DNA of 64,000 nucleotides, taken from JBFLYN01 sp040756655. Lineage in GTDB: Bacteria > Bacillota > Sulfobacillia > UBA8153. The stretch is taken from contig JBFLYN010000009.1 in assembly GCA_040756655.1 (NCBI GenBank), positions 1 to 64,000 on the forward strand. The letters are read 5' to 3'. Positions within the stretch are counted from its first letter, which is position 1; the number at the start of each line of letters is the position of its first letter. Of the stretch, positions 7,963-16,752 are shown in pieces. The notes beneath the pieces are model-generated. The model saw only the letters and a program-made list of their open reading frames with translations. It was not told where the DNA came from and made no database searches. The position numbers and the translations under genes are program-made.

Positions 7963-9822
7963 TCAGGCCGCCACCTTCACGCGGCGGGACTTGCCTAGCT
8001 GGAAGAGGTACAGGAGGGCCAGGAGTACGGCACCCGAAAGGTCGGTCATGGTCTCGGGTGCGATGAGGAGCCCCGCTGCCAGCATGAACAGGGCACGCTC
8101 TCTCCAGTGCACGTTGGTATTGCAAAAGCCGATGATCCCGCAGGCCAGAGCATACACCCCTAAAAGACACGTGGTCAGGGTGAATACCGTCTGGCTCCAG
8201 GTGCCCTCCATGATCAGGGCGGTATGGAACACAAAGGCAAAGGGCACCAAGAACCCGGCCAGGCTAAGCTGCAGCCCCCGCCAGCCCGTCTCCATCATGC
8301 CCGAGTCCGCCAACCCGGCCGCGGCATAGGACGCTAAGGCCACCGGGGGCGTGACCATGGACAGGATGGCGAAGTAGAAGACGAACAGGTGCGAGGCCAT
8401 GCGGCTGAGCCCCAGCGTCTCCAGGGCGGGTGCCAGCAGGACCGCCCCCATGATGTAGGCCGAGCTGGTGGGCATGCCCATGCCCAGGATCAGGCAGCCC
8501 AGCATCACCAGCAACAGCGCCCGCAGGAGGCTGCCTCCCGAGAGGTTCACGATGACGCTGGTGAATTTCAACCCCAGGCCGGTGTACACCACCGTGCCCA
8601 CGATGAGGCCGGCGGTGGCGCAGGGGATGGCCACGGTGGGCGCCGAGCGGGCGCCCTTGATCAGCGCTTCGATGACCTGTTCAAACCGGAGCCGGGTGGC
8701 CTTGCGGAAGAAGGACACCACCACCACGGCCATGATGGCCCGGGTGGCGGCCATCATGAGGGTGAACCCTGCCACCATGTGGTAGACCAGCACGATCAGG
8801 GGTATGAGGAGGTGGAGCCGCTGCAACAGCCGCTCGCCCAGGTCCGGCAGTTCGCTGGCTTTCAGGCCCTTGAGCCCGGCCTCTTGGGCCTTGAGGTCCA
8901 CCATGAAGTACAGGGAGACGTAGTAGATGATGGCCGGGATCAGGGCGGCCTTGACCACATTCAGGTACGGTACGCCGATCATCTCGGCCATGATAAACGC
9001 CCCGGCCCCCATGATGGGCGGCATGATCTGGCCGCCGGTGGACGCCACCGCCTCCACCGCCGCGGCAAACACCCCGGGGTAGCCGGAGCGCTTCATGAGC
9101 GGGATGGTGAACACGCCGGTGCCCACCACGTTGGCCACGGCACTCCCGCTGATGGTCCCCAGGAGGCTGGACGCCACAATGGCGCTCTTGGCCGGTCCAC
9201 CCCGGGCGCGCCCGGTGAGCCTGAGCGCCAGGTCGATGAAGAGCTGCCCCCCGCCCGAGATCTCCAAGAATGCGGCAAAAAGCACAAAGTAGAACACATA
9301 CTCAGCAGACACTCCGGTAGCGATGCCGAAAGTGCCGCTGGGTGAGAGAAATTGCAGGTCGATAAAGTGCCTGAGCGATATGGCCCGGTGCATGAGCATC
9401 CCCGGCATCATGCGGCCGAAAGCCCCGTAGGCGATGAATGCCAGCGCCACCACCGGGAGGCTGTTGCCCACCAGGCGCCGGGCAGCCTCCAGGAGCAGGA
9501 TGACCGTGAGGATGCCCATGAAAGTGTCCCAGGGGAACACCCGGTCCACAAACCAGATCCGGCTGGTGAGGCGGTCCTGGTGGAGCAGGATGTAGGCACC
9601 CATGCCCAGGGATGCCACCGCCAGCAGGGCATCCAGCGGGTGAACCCGCTCCCCCGACCAGCGCTTGAACAGGGGTTTGGTCAAGAATGTGAGGGCCAGC
9701 GCCAAGGAGATGTGCAACGGCCGCATGACGATGACGTGCGGGAAACCGCGCAGCACCATCACGATTTGAAACAGCGACCAGACCAGAGCGACCAGGGCAG
9801 TTGCGTTGAGAAATTTCCGCAA
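7963..9822 (-). CDS. TRAP transporter fused permease, TAXI type (DctQM)
   Basis: A large polytopic permease combining the small (DctQ-like) and large (DctM-like) TRAP subunits, as usual for TAXI systems. It carries repeated glycine-rich re-entrant motifs: ATGVSAEYVFYFVLFAAF, GTISGSAVANVVGTGVFTIP and GTVVYTGLGLKF. It uses an ion gradient and a binding protein to import organic acids. The start is TTG 9822 behind GGGAGGGG; the in-frame ATG at 9861 has no such site. The binding-protein gene lies just upstream, separated by a hairpin. As the last gene of the island it probably imports the substrate that the island degrades. Confidence 0.88.
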   Translation of the reverse strand: MRKFLNATALVALVWSLFQIVMVLRGFPHVIVMRPLHISLALALTFLTKPLFKRWSGERVHPLDALLAVASLGMGAYILLHQDRLTSRIWFVDRVFPWDTFMGILTVILLLEAARRLVGNSLPVVALAFIAYGAFGRMMPGMLMHRAISLRHFIDLQFLSPSGTFGIATGVSAEYVFYFVLFAAFLEISGGGQLFIDLALRLTGRARGGPAKSAIVASSLLGTISGSAVANVVGTGVFTIPLMKRSGYPGVFAAAVEAVASTGGQIMPPIMGAGAFIMAEMIGVPYLNVVKAALIPAIIYYVSLYFMVDLKAQEAGLKGLKASELPDLGERLLQRLHLLIPLIVLVYHMVAGFTLMMAATRAIMAVVVVSFFRKATRLRFEQVIEALIKGARSAPTVAIPCATAGLIVGTVVYTGLGLKFTSVIVNLSGGSLLRALLLVMLGCLILGMGMPTSSAYIMGAVLLAPALETLGLSRMASHLFVFYFAILSMVTPPVALASYAAAGLADSGMMETGWRGLQLSLAGFLVPFAFVFHTALIMEGTWSQTVFTLTTCLLGVYALACGIIGFCNTNVHWRERALFMLAAGLLIAPETMTDLSGAVLLALLYLFQLGKSRRVKVAA

Positions 9823-9850
9823 AACTGTGCCCCTCCCTTCCCAAAAGGGT

Positions 9851-9898
9851 AAAAAACGCACCGGGCCGGACCGGGGGGCGGCCGCAGGGACCGCCCCC
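9851..9898 (-). terminator. Hairpin and T-run between binding protein and TRAP permease
   Basis: The minus strand has GGGGGCGG/CCGCCCCC arms, then CGGTCCGGCCCGGTGCG and six T at 9851-9856. It may partially stop transcription after the binding-protein gene, giving more binding protein than permease, as often seen in such operons. It could also protect the mRNA end. Confidence 0.55.
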
Positions 9899-9910
9899 TA
9901 GCTTATCTTT

Positions 9911-10954
9911 CTACTTAATCCAGCCGCGTTCCCGGTAATACTTCTCGGCTCCCGGGTGCAGAGGAGCGCCCAGAAGCCCCGGTCTCCAGGCCTCTTCCGG
10001 CTTGAACGGGGCAAAGGCCGCGTGGCCCTTGACCAGGTCTTCCTTGCTCTCGCACACCGCCTTGGTAATGCGGTAGGCTACGTCGTCAGGCATCTTGTCC
10101 GTGGCCACCAGGTTGGAGGCCAGCCCGATGATGTGGGAATCGGCCACCTGCCCGCGGAAGCTCCCCTTGGGCAGGGTAGCCGGGACGTACCCGAACTTCT
10201 CCAGTGCGGAGACAATGGCCGGCTCCAGGTCGATGAAATGGATGTCAGTGGACACGGCGATTTCCGTCAAGGACGGGTGGCCCACGGTGATGGTGTGGAT
10301 GAACAGGTCGGCCTGTCCATCCTTGAACGCCGACACAATGGACTCGAACGAGGTGTGGCGGACGCTGCCGCCCCACTTGGTGAGGTCGTCGTAGCTGATG
10401 CCGTAGGCCTTCAGGATCAGACCCGCGCTATACTCGCCCAGGCCGCCCTTGGGCACGGTCACCAGGCGCACCGGCAGCTGCCGGTCTTTGATGTCCTTGA
10501 GCGAGGTGATGTCGAGCTTCTTGGAGGCCACGATGGCCACGTAGAACTCGTCGAGGCCTCCCACCAGGCCGCGCAGGTTGGGCATGGCCTTGTCGTAGGC
10601 CAGTACGCCGTCCACGGCCCAGCGGGTGCTCACGTTGAAGGAGATGGCCATTTCGGCTTCCCCGGTAGCCACCAGGGTGTTGTTGCCGGTGCCGCCGGCA
10701 AAGGGCAACACGTCCACGGTGGAACCCTTGGGAAGCCGGGTGCGCATGGCCGTGGCGATGGTGGCCGCCTGCACGTACCAGGCGCTGCCCAGACCCCAGC
10801 TGGCAAACCTCAGGTGGACCGGCTGGTCCTTGGGAGGCTCCGGCGCTGGGGTGGGCGCGGGCGGCGCAGGCGCTGGTGCCGGCTGGGCGCACCCGATGAG
10901 GCCCACGGTCAGGGCCGCGACGATCACCAGGATCACGACTTTCTTGAGTTGCAC
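9911..10954 (-). CDS. TAXI-family solute-binding lipoprotein
   Basis: The extracytoplasmic receptor of the TRAP transporter downstream. The N-terminus has a lipoprotein signal (LKKVVILVIVAALTVGLIGC), then a proline/alanine linker, then the TAXI fold with FASWGLGSAWYVQAATIA and FAGGTGNNTLVATGEAEMAI. GTG 10954 is the start because GGGGG lies 8 bases upstream and it places the signal peptide at the N-terminus; the longer frame adds a charged leader. TAXI proteins bind small organic acids such as dicarboxylates or amino acids; the ligand here is unknown but should be the island substrate. Confidence 0.9.
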   Translation of the reverse strand: MQLKKVVILVIVAALTVGLIGCAQPAPAPAPPAPTPAPEPPKDQPVHLRFASWGLGSAWYVQAATIATAMRTRLPKGSTVDVLPFAGGTGNNTLVATGEAEMAISFNVSTRWAVDGVLAYDKAMPNLRGLVGGLDEFYVAIVASKKLDITSLKDIKDRQLPVRLVTVPKGGLGEYSAGLILKAYGISYDDLTKWGGSVRHTSFESIVSAFKDGQADLFIHTITVGHPSLTEIAVSTDIHFIDLEPAIVSALEKFGYVPATLPKGSFRGQVADSHIIGLASNLVATDKMPDDVAYRITKAVCESKEDLVKGHAAFAPFKPEEAWRPGLLGAPLHPGAEKYYRERGWIK

Positions 10955-11055
10955 GGTTCGTACCCCCTTTTCTTTGATGGATCCAACTCCGGTAACCACT
11001 TCAACAGCAACTCCCACCCCCAGGTCAAAAGGTCTTCACCACAGTCCAGAGCCCA

Positions 11056-12069
11056 TCAGGCAGGCCCTTTACCCTCCCGGCTCAACATGTAGGCCACTTC
11101 GATGATGATGTCTTCCTGACCCCCTACCACCCGCCGCTTGCCCAGCTCCACCAGGATGTCCCTGGGGTCCACATTGAACCGCTCGGCGGCCCGGTAGGTG
11201 TGCAAGAGGAAACTGGAGTAGACGCCGGCGTAACCCAGCATGATGCTGGCATTGGAAACCTGCTGGGGACGGTGCATCAGAGGCTGCAGCACGTCCTCGG
11301 CCACGTCCATGATCCGGTAAAGGTCCAGTCCCGTCTGGTATCCCATGCGCTCGAACACCGCCGCCAGCACTTCCGTGGGGGCGTTGCCCGCCCCGGCTCC
11401 CAGCCCCCGCAGGCACCCGTCGATGTGGGTGGCACCCGCCTCCACCGCCGCCATGGAATTGGCCACGGCCAAGAGCAGGTTGTTGTGGGCGTGAAACCCC
11501 ACCTGGCACCGGAGCTGGTCGCAGAGAAGACCCACGCGTTCTTTGACCCCGCCGGGCAAAAGCGCCCCGGCCGAGTCCACCACGTAGACCACGTCGGCGC
11601 CGTAGGACTCCATGAGCCGGGCCTGTTCCAGGACCTTGGCCGGCGGCACCATGTGGGCCATCATCAAAAAGCCCACGGCGCGGAGTCCCAGTTTCTTGCC
11701 CAGCCGGATGTGCTGTTCCCCGATGTCCGCCTCGGTAACGTGGGTGGCCACCCGCACGGACTGGCAGCCGCAGGCTGCCGCCATGTCCAGGTCGCGCTTG
11801 GTGCCGATGCCCGGCAAAAGGAGCACGGTGAGCTGGCTTTTTTGCAGCACCGGTGCCACGGCCTCCAGGTAGGCCTGGTCGGAGCTGTGCCCCCACCCGT
11901 ACTGGAGGGACGAGCCCGCCAACCCGTCGCCGTGGCTCACCTCGATGGCGTAGACCCCGGCCTCATCCAGCCCCCGGGCGATGCTGGCCACGTGGTCGGG
12001 CGTGAACTGGTGGCTGACGGCGTGCATGCCGTCGCGCAGGGTGGTGTCGGTGATGCAGAGTTCAGGCAC
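11056..12069 (-). CDS. dmpG/mhpE: 4-hydroxy-2-oxovalerate aldolase
   Basis: Cleaves 4-hydroxy-2-oxovalerate to pyruvate and acetaldehyde; family members channel acetaldehyde to a partner dehydrogenase. The 337-residue protein has the HMG-CoA-lyase-like barrel with [17 protein letters not shown] (6-22), VDSAGALLP and the metal-binding GFHAHNN. The C-terminal communication domain is present. The gene overlaps the acetaldehyde dehydrogenase by 8 bp, so the pair is coupled as in known DmpFG systems. GTG start after GGAGG. Confidence 0.95.
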   Translation of the reverse strand: MPELCITDTTLRDGMHAVSHQFTPDHVASIARGLDEAGVYAIEVSHGDGLAGSSLQYGWGHSSDQAYLEAVAPVLQKSQLTVLLLPGIGTKRDLDMAAACGCQSVRVATHVTEADIGEQHIRLGKKLGLRAVGFLMMAHMVPPAKVLEQARLMESYGADVVYVVDSAGALLPGGVKERVGLLCDQLRCQVGFHAHNNLLLAVANSMAAVEAGATHIDGCLRGLGAGAGNAPTEVLAAVFERMGYQTGLDLYRIMDVAEDVLQPLMHRPQQVSNASIMLGYAGVYSSFLLHTYRAAERFNVDPRDILVELGKRRVVGGQEDIIIEVAYMLSREGKGPA

Positions 12070-12973
12070 GGGATTCCACCTCCTCCCGCCGGGCCCGGTG
12101 CATGGCCAGTCGTTCGGCCACGCCCACGGCGGCAGCGGTGATGATGTCCAGGTTGCCGGCGTACACCGGCAGGTAGTGGCCCGCCCCGGTCACCTCGACC
12201 ATGGTGATGACCTTGTTCCCTTCCACCAGGGGCGGGAACTTCAGGCAGTAGCCCGGCACGTAGTGCTGCACGCTCCGGACCATGGCCTCGATGGAAGCCA
12301 CGATGGGTTCCGGCTCGGCCCGGTCCACCAGGGTGTAGACGGTGTTGCGCATGAGGATGGGCGGCTCGGCCGGGTTCAAGATGATAATGGCTTTCCCCCG
12401 CTCGGCCCCGCCCAGGCGGCAGAGGGCAGTGGCCGTGGTCTGGGTAAACTCGTCAATGTTTTGCCTGGTTCCCGGGCCCGCCGAAGCCGACGCGATGGTG
12501 GCCACGATCTCGGCATATTCCACCCGGGCCACCCGGGACACGGCGGCCACCATGGGCACGGTGGCCTGTCCACCACAGGTCACCAGGTTGATGTTGGGTG
12601 CTTGCAGATGCTCTTCCATGTTGACGGCGGGCACCACGTAAGGCCCCACGGCGGCCGGGGTAAGGTCGATGGCCGTCTTCCCCGCCTCCCTGAGCAACGG
12701 CGCGTGGCGCAGGTGGGACTTGGCACCGGTGGCATCGAACACCACTTCGATGCGCGGGTCTTCCAAGATCGGGTCGATCCCCCGGTCCGTGGTGGGCACG
12801 CCCAGGGCCTCGGCGCGCAAGAGACCCTCAGAGCCGGGGATGATACCTGCCACCAGCTTCACTTCCAGCCACGGGCTCCGCATGGCCTTGTACAACAGGT
12901 CGGTCCCGATGTTCCCCGGTCCAATGATGGCTACATTGAGTTTCCTCGGCAATACTCCAGCCTCCAGACTCAT
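12062..12973 (-). CDS. dmpF/mhpF: Acetaldehyde dehydrogenase (acylating)
   Basis: Oxidises acetaldehyde with NAD and CoA to acetyl-CoA, in complex with the aldolase. The 303-residue product shows the Rossmann motif [18 protein letters not shown] (about 16-33) and the catalytic cysteine in [11 protein letters not shown] (Cys133). The ATG at 12973 overlaps the upstream stop in ATGA, which decides the start. A much longer frame in the same phase is an artefact of the overlapping hydratase gene. With the aldolase and hydratase this completes the lower meta-cleavage segment. Confidence 0.95.
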   Translation of the reverse strand: MSLEAGVLPRKLNVAIIGPGNIGTDLLYKAMRSPWLEVKLVAGIIPGSEGLLRAEALGVPTTDRGIDPILEDPRIEVVFDATGAKSHLRHAPLLREAGKTAIDLTPAAVGPYVVPAVNMEEHLQAPNINLVTCGGQATVPMVAAVSRVARVEYAEIVATIASASAGPGTRQNIDEFTQTTATALCRLGGAERGKAIIILNPAEPPILMRNTVYTLVDRAEPEPIVASIEAMVRSVQHYVPGYCLKFPPLVEGNKVITMVEVTGAGHYLPVYAGNLDIITAAAVGVAERLAMHRARREEVESRA

Positions 12974-13752
12974 GGGACAAAACTCACTTCCACACTGCCC
13001 CAGCCGTCGAAGGTGGCCCGGTAGGTGGAGCCCGGCTTTGCTGGCAGGGCGCTGCCCAGGGCGCCTGAGAGGATCACGTCGCCGGCCTTGAGGTGCTCGC
13101 CGAATTCCGCCAGCTTGTTGGCCAGCCAGGCCACGGCGGCGGCGGGATGACCCAGTGCCGCGGCACCGGAGGCAGTCTGCTGGACTTGGCCGTCCACCTC
13201 CAGGATCATGCCCACCAGCCTGAGGTCGCGGCCGGTAGGAGAAAACAGGGCATCTCCCAGCACCACCCGGGCGGAAGAACCGTTGTCGGCCACGGTGTCC
13301 ACCAGCTTGATCTTCCAGTCGGCGATGCGACTGTCGATGATCTCCAGGGAGGCCATGACGCCCGCGGTGGCGAGCAGCACATCCCGGGTCCCCACGCCGG
13401 GCCCCCGCAGGTCCCGGGCCAGCACGAACGCGATCTCGGCTTCCACCCGGGGCTGGATGAGCTCTCCTGCAGACAGGTGCCCTCCGCACGGCACCACCAT
13501 GCTGTCCAAAAGCGAGCCAAAGTCGGGCTCGTAGACGTTTAGCATGCGCTGCATGGCCAGGCTGGTAAGCCCCACCTTACGCCCGATGACGCGACATTGG
13601 TCCCCGGCCAGGAGCCGCACTAGTTCCCGCTGGATGGCGTAGGCATGGTCCACGGTCAGTTCCGGGTGGGTGACGGTGAGCGGAGGCAGCACCTGCCCGG
13701 TGATCCAGGCTACTTGCAGGCGGGATGCCAGTTCCCGCACCAGGTTGTCCAC
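12970..13752 (-). CDS. 2-oxopent-4-enoate hydratase / 4-oxalocrotonate decarboxylase family
   Basis: A member of the MhpD/DmpE/DmpH family. Hydratases add water to 2-hydroxypenta-2,4-dienoate to make 4-hydroxy-2-oxovalerate; the close decarboxylases act one step earlier on 4-oxalocrotonate. Family motifs visible are [32 protein letters not shown] with the metal-binding glutamates, and [25 protein letters not shown] 13752 with GGAGTGAGG upstream gives 260 residues, the normal length. Position beside dmpF/dmpG favours the hydratase role; a decarboxylase cannot be ruled out from sequence. Confidence 0.85.
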   Translation of the reverse strand: MDNLVRELASRLQVAWITGQVLPPLTVTHPELTVDHAYAIQRELVRLLAGDQCRVIGRKVGLTSLAMQRMLNVYEPDFGSLLDSMVVPCGGHLSAGELIQPRVEAEIAFVLARDLRGPGVGTRDVLLATAGVMASLEIIDSRIADWKIKLVDTVADNGSSARVVLGDALFSPTGRDLRLVGMILEVDGQVQQTASGAAALGHPAAAVAWLANKLAEFGEHLKAGDVILSGALGSALPAKPGSTYRATFDGWGSVEVSFVP

Positions 13753-13757
13753 GGTCC

Positions 13758-14663
13758 TCACTCCTTTGCTGGGTGGTGCCCGCCGGCACGCAAAAGGTGT
13801 CTTAGGCGCGCGGCCATGGCTTCGGCCACCATGCCCGGCTCCTGCCCGCTTTCCAGGCCGTCCAGGAGCACCGGGAGCGTCGCCCGTACCTCCGGGTTGG
13901 GACCGGGAAGACAGGCTATGGTGCATGCCCCGACCCGGCCCACGGCCACGCGCACACCGGCCTTTTCGTGCCGGCCCTGCCCGGCCTCATATTTGACCAC
14001 CCAGGGGGCGGCGGCGCCGGGGTCGACCTGCACCAGTCCCTCGATGGTACAATCCTTGGCCTCGGCCCCCACCCCGCCGGTGGTGACGACCAGGCCGAAC
14101 CCGCCGTCGACCGCCCGGCGCAGGGCACCGGCCACTGCTTGGGCATCATCGGCCAAGACCCCGCCGGAGCGGGCCGAAAACCCCCGCTCGCGCAGGTGTT
14201 CGACGATACAGGGAGTGTTGGTGTCCTGGATCAGGCCGTCCCGCACCTCGCTCCCGGACGCAAAGACCAGCGCGCGCCGGGCCACGCGGCGCGCCACCTC
14301 CCGGCCCATGGCCGCCGCGCGCTCCAGCACCCCGGGGGTTGCGGCGGCGTCCAGTTCCACCAGTCCCAGCACCCCCTGGGAATGGATGGACGTCGCGGGA
14401 GTGACGGTCACGCCGGGCACCTGTCCCAGGGCATGCAGGAGCTCCTGGCCCTTGCCGGCAACATCCCCGGCCTGCACCGTGCTCCTGAGCACGTCCAAGA
14501 CCAAGAGGCCGGGACGGACGTCCACCACCAGGACCTCCTGGGGCTGCAGGTTCAAGGCCCCGGCCACGACGGCGGCCACCGCGTTGAGGTCGGCACCGTC
14601 CAGCCCCACCCGGTCCACCCAGATCTCGGTCTTTTCTAAAAGCTTCAGTTCCGTGACGGGCAC
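13758..14663 (-). CDS. MoaB/CinA-like molybdopterin-binding-domain protein
   Basis: The second half resembles the MoCF/MoaB fold: FASGSEVRDGLIQDTNTP, then VTTGGVGAEAKDCT, comparable to the TGG(T/V)G motif of MogA, MoaB and CinA. The N-terminal about 125 residues (EIWVDRVGLDGADLNAV and VLDVLRSTVQAGDVAGKGQE) I do not recognise. It lies 5 bases upstream of the hydratase gene. Because the same island encodes a molybdenum hydroxylase, a role in handling or modifying the molybdenum cofactor is plausible, but a nucleotide- or pterin-derived substrate role is equally open. Confidence 0.6.
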   Translation of the reverse strand: MPVTELKLLEKTEIWVDRVGLDGADLNAVAAVVAGALNLQPQEVLVVDVRPGLLVLDVLRSTVQAGDVAGKGQELLHALGQVPGVTVTPATSIHSQGVLGLVELDAAATPGVLERAAAMGREVARRVARRALVFASGSEVRDGLIQDTNTPCIVEHLRERGFSARSGGVLADDAQAVAGALRRAVDGGFGLVVTTGGVGAEAKDCTIEGLVQVDPGAAAPWVVKYEAGQGRHEKAGVRVAVGRVGACTIACLPGPNPEVRATLPVLLDGLESGQEPGMVAEAMAARLRHLLRAGGHHPAKE

Positions 14664-14669
14664 CTCATC

Positions 14670-16112
14670 TCAAGGCTGGAAGCGCTCTACCCGGTCCGGG
14701 TCGATGCCGCGCTGTCGCAGCCACTTGGGGAGCAGTCGTTCTTCCACGGTCTGCGCCACCTGGGGTGCTGCCTGCTGCAAGTTCCGGACCAGGGACTGGC
14801 TGGCGTTCACACCGCCCACGGCGCCGTCGAACACCAAGATGCAATCGGTCTTGGCCGCCTTTTGGCAAAAGGCCAGCGCCGCATCGGTGTCCCCGGCCAC
14901 CACCGCGTGCTTCATGTAAGTAAGGTTTTGGGGGTCGCGGTCGAACAGGCGGGCCTGCTCCTCCCCTACCACCACCGTGGGTATGTGCTCGGAGAAGAAG
15001 GCGCTGGGATAGCCCACCCAGGCGTAGTTGTGCAGGCACATGCGCACCGCCGGGTTCAGGGGAGGCACTTCCTCTACCAGCGGGCCGCGACGGCCGTAGA
15101 AGGCCTCGGTGTACCAGGTGTAGGGCGGCAGCGGGGCATCCAGGTCGAACAAGTCCAGGTTGGCGCCGACGAAGTTGGCGTAAATCACACCGGCGGAAAA
15201 CACGTAGGGCACCGGGCAGGGGAAGTCCAACACCGCCACGCACTGGTCGATGGTGCCCAGAAGGGTCATCATCTTCCCGTAGTTTTCGCAGCCAAACAGG
15301 GTAATGCGGTCGTTGAGCAGATACAGGTCGTTATCCGCGTCCACCCCTACGATGCCGCTGGGAGTTGCCACCAAAAAGGCAGCGAAGGCAAACTTCTTTT
15401 GGACGAAGGGAGCGTCGAAAATGGCCCGGGCGATGAAGTTGGCGGCCCGGGGACCCAGGTTCTGGTGATAGGTGGACCGGGTCTCGATGCGGGCATAGGA
15501 CATGCCGAAAGGTTTGACCACCTTGTCCACCTGGCGGTGGAAGTGGACCTCGCGCACGTCCGAATTGTGCGCATGCACGATCCAGTCGGCATCGTAGGCC
15601 CGGCGGAGCCCGTACAAAGTGCCCACCTCGGTCTCAATGGCGATGCCCTCATCCACCGGGGCGATGCCCAGGGCCCGCCCCTGGTAATCGGCTTTGAGGC
15701 CGAAGCGCTCGATGTATTCCTCGGTTTCACGAAAACGCAGGCCCACTCCGGCCCTAAGCCGGACGTTGGCGCAGCCGGTGCGTTTTACGATGACCTGGCG
15801 GATGGTGCGGAGCATTTCCGCGTAGGCCTCCCCGCCCACCAGGGTAAAGCCGTGGTGGGACGCCAGCACGTTCACGGAGTGGCCGGGCTTGATCATGCTA
15901 AGGTCCAGGCGGTCCATGGCCCCTTCGGTAGCCCGGCGCACGGCCTCCAGTCCCCCGGGGCCGGGGTAGATGACCGGCGGGGTCTCGGGAAAAAGGTCGG
16001 AAACCAGCACCGAACGGATATCCGGGTAGTCGGCCAGCCGCCGCTTCACCAGTTCCGGCGCGATCCCGTACTGGGACTTGCGCGGCGGTATGGGCCTGAT
16101 GGCCTCACGCAT
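14670..16112 (-). CDS. Unrecognised 480-residue protein of the catabolic island
   Basis: I do not recognise this family. The protein is soluble-looking, without signal peptide or membrane segments. It contains histidine-rich stretches: VNVLASHHGFTLVGG near residue 80, then YDADWIVHAHNSDVREVHFH with HRQVDKVVKPFG following, and RSTYHQNLGPRAANF. These could bind a metal. It also has FDGAVGGVNASQSLV near the C-terminus. ATG 16112 has a GGGAGGG site and overlaps the ferredoxin gene by 8 bp, so it is coupled to that gene and the LctP-type permease upstream. A LarA-like nickel enzyme was considered but its signature motifs are not evident. Confidence 0.7.
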   Translation of the reverse strand: MREAIRPIPPRKSQYGIAPELVKRRLADYPDIRSVLVSDLFPETPPVIYPGPGGLEAVRRATEGAMDRLDLSMIKPGHSVNVLASHHGFTLVGGEAYAEMLRTIRQVIVKRTGCANVRLRAGVGLRFRETEEYIERFGLKADYQGRALGIAPVDEGIAIETEVGTLYGLRRAYDADWIVHAHNSDVREVHFHRQVDKVVKPFGMSYARIETRSTYHQNLGPRAANFIARAIFDAPFVQKKFAFAAFLVATPSGIVGVDADNDLYLLNDRITLFGCENYGKMMTLLGTIDQCVAVLDFPCPVPYVFSAGVIYANFVGANLDLFDLDAPLPPYTWYTEAFYGRRGPLVEEVPPLNPAVRMCLHNYAWVGYPSAFFSEHIPTVVVGEEQARLFDRDPQNLTYMKHAVVAGDTDAALAFCQKAAKTDCILVFDGAVGGVNASQSLVRNLQQAAPQVAQTVEERLLPKWLRQRGIDPDRVERFQP

Positions 16113-16734
16113 GGTCTTTTCCCTCCCCGGGCCCCTGGTAGGGGCTGGACAGCACTTTTTCGAAAAGCTCCAGGTCCTCGTCGAAATAGAAGCCCCGCGC
16201 CGAGTACTTGGCCTTGACCTCGGCCGTGAGTTCCCAGGCGGTCACCGTCTTCCCGTACCACTGGTACCCGCCGGGCGGGGGCACCGGCTCGATGCCCGCG
16301 GCCTCCAAAAGCCTCAACATGGGCTGGATGCACTCCACCTTGCACCCGGTGCGGATGCCCGTGGCCAGGGAGATGTCCTCGGGCGAACGGGCGCCCAGGA
16401 GGATGGCGGCCGCCGCCTCGTCGGCCCGGGAGGCCGTGCAATAGCAGATGATCTGTTCCGGGTGCAGGCGCGCCTTGAGGCAAAGTTCCGCCACCCGGCC
16501 GTAGTCCATTCCGGCCAGGTCCACGCCTACCAGCACCGGCGCCCGTCCCTCCAGGACGATGGCGTGCTCCGGGCACCGCTGCTCGCAGTTACCGCAGCCC
16601 CGGCAGCGTTCCGGGTCCACCCGGGCCTTACGGTCGTGCATGGAGATGGCCAGGACCGGGCACACCCGCTCGCACGTCCGGCAACCGGTGCACCGGTTTA
16701 CGTCGATCACCGCCAGCAAGGTCACGGTCTTCAC
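16105..16734 (-). CDS. Ferredoxin with two 4Fe-4S motifs and a BFD-like 2Fe-2S domain
   Basis: Electron carrier of 209 residues. Two CxxCxxCxxxCP clusters lie at about 15-25 (CTGCRTCERVCP) and 44-55 (CRGCGNCEQRCP). A second domain with ICYCTASRADEAAAAILLGA and then RTGCKVECIQPML has the four cysteines of a bacterioferritin-associated-ferredoxin-type 2Fe-2S site. The C-terminal 60 residues are unassigned. It is coupled to the 480-residue protein (8-bp overlap), suggesting it feeds or drains electrons for that enzyme or for the reductases of the island. Confidence 0.85.
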   Translation of the reverse strand: MKTVTLLAVIDVNRCTGCRTCERVCPVLAISMHDRKARVDPERCRGCGNCEQRCPEHAIVLEGRAPVLVGVDLAGMDYGRVAELCLKARLHPEQIICYCTASRADEAAAAILLGARSPEDISLATGIRTGCKVECIQPMLRLLEAAGIEPVPPPGGYQWYGKTVTAWELTAEVKAKYSARGFYFDEDLELFEKVLSSPYQGPGEGKDHA

Positions 16735-16752
16735 CTGATCCCCTCCTTCGCT

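Noticed and set aside
8389..9345. Long plus-strand frame opposite the TRAP permease (and similar ones opposite other genes)
   Set aside because: His/Gly/Gln-rich shadow translation of a well-supported membrane protein gene.
14670..16112. LarA-like nickel racemase
   Set aside because: Despite many histidines, the LarA signatures seen in the true homologue at 31.1-32.3 kb are absent.
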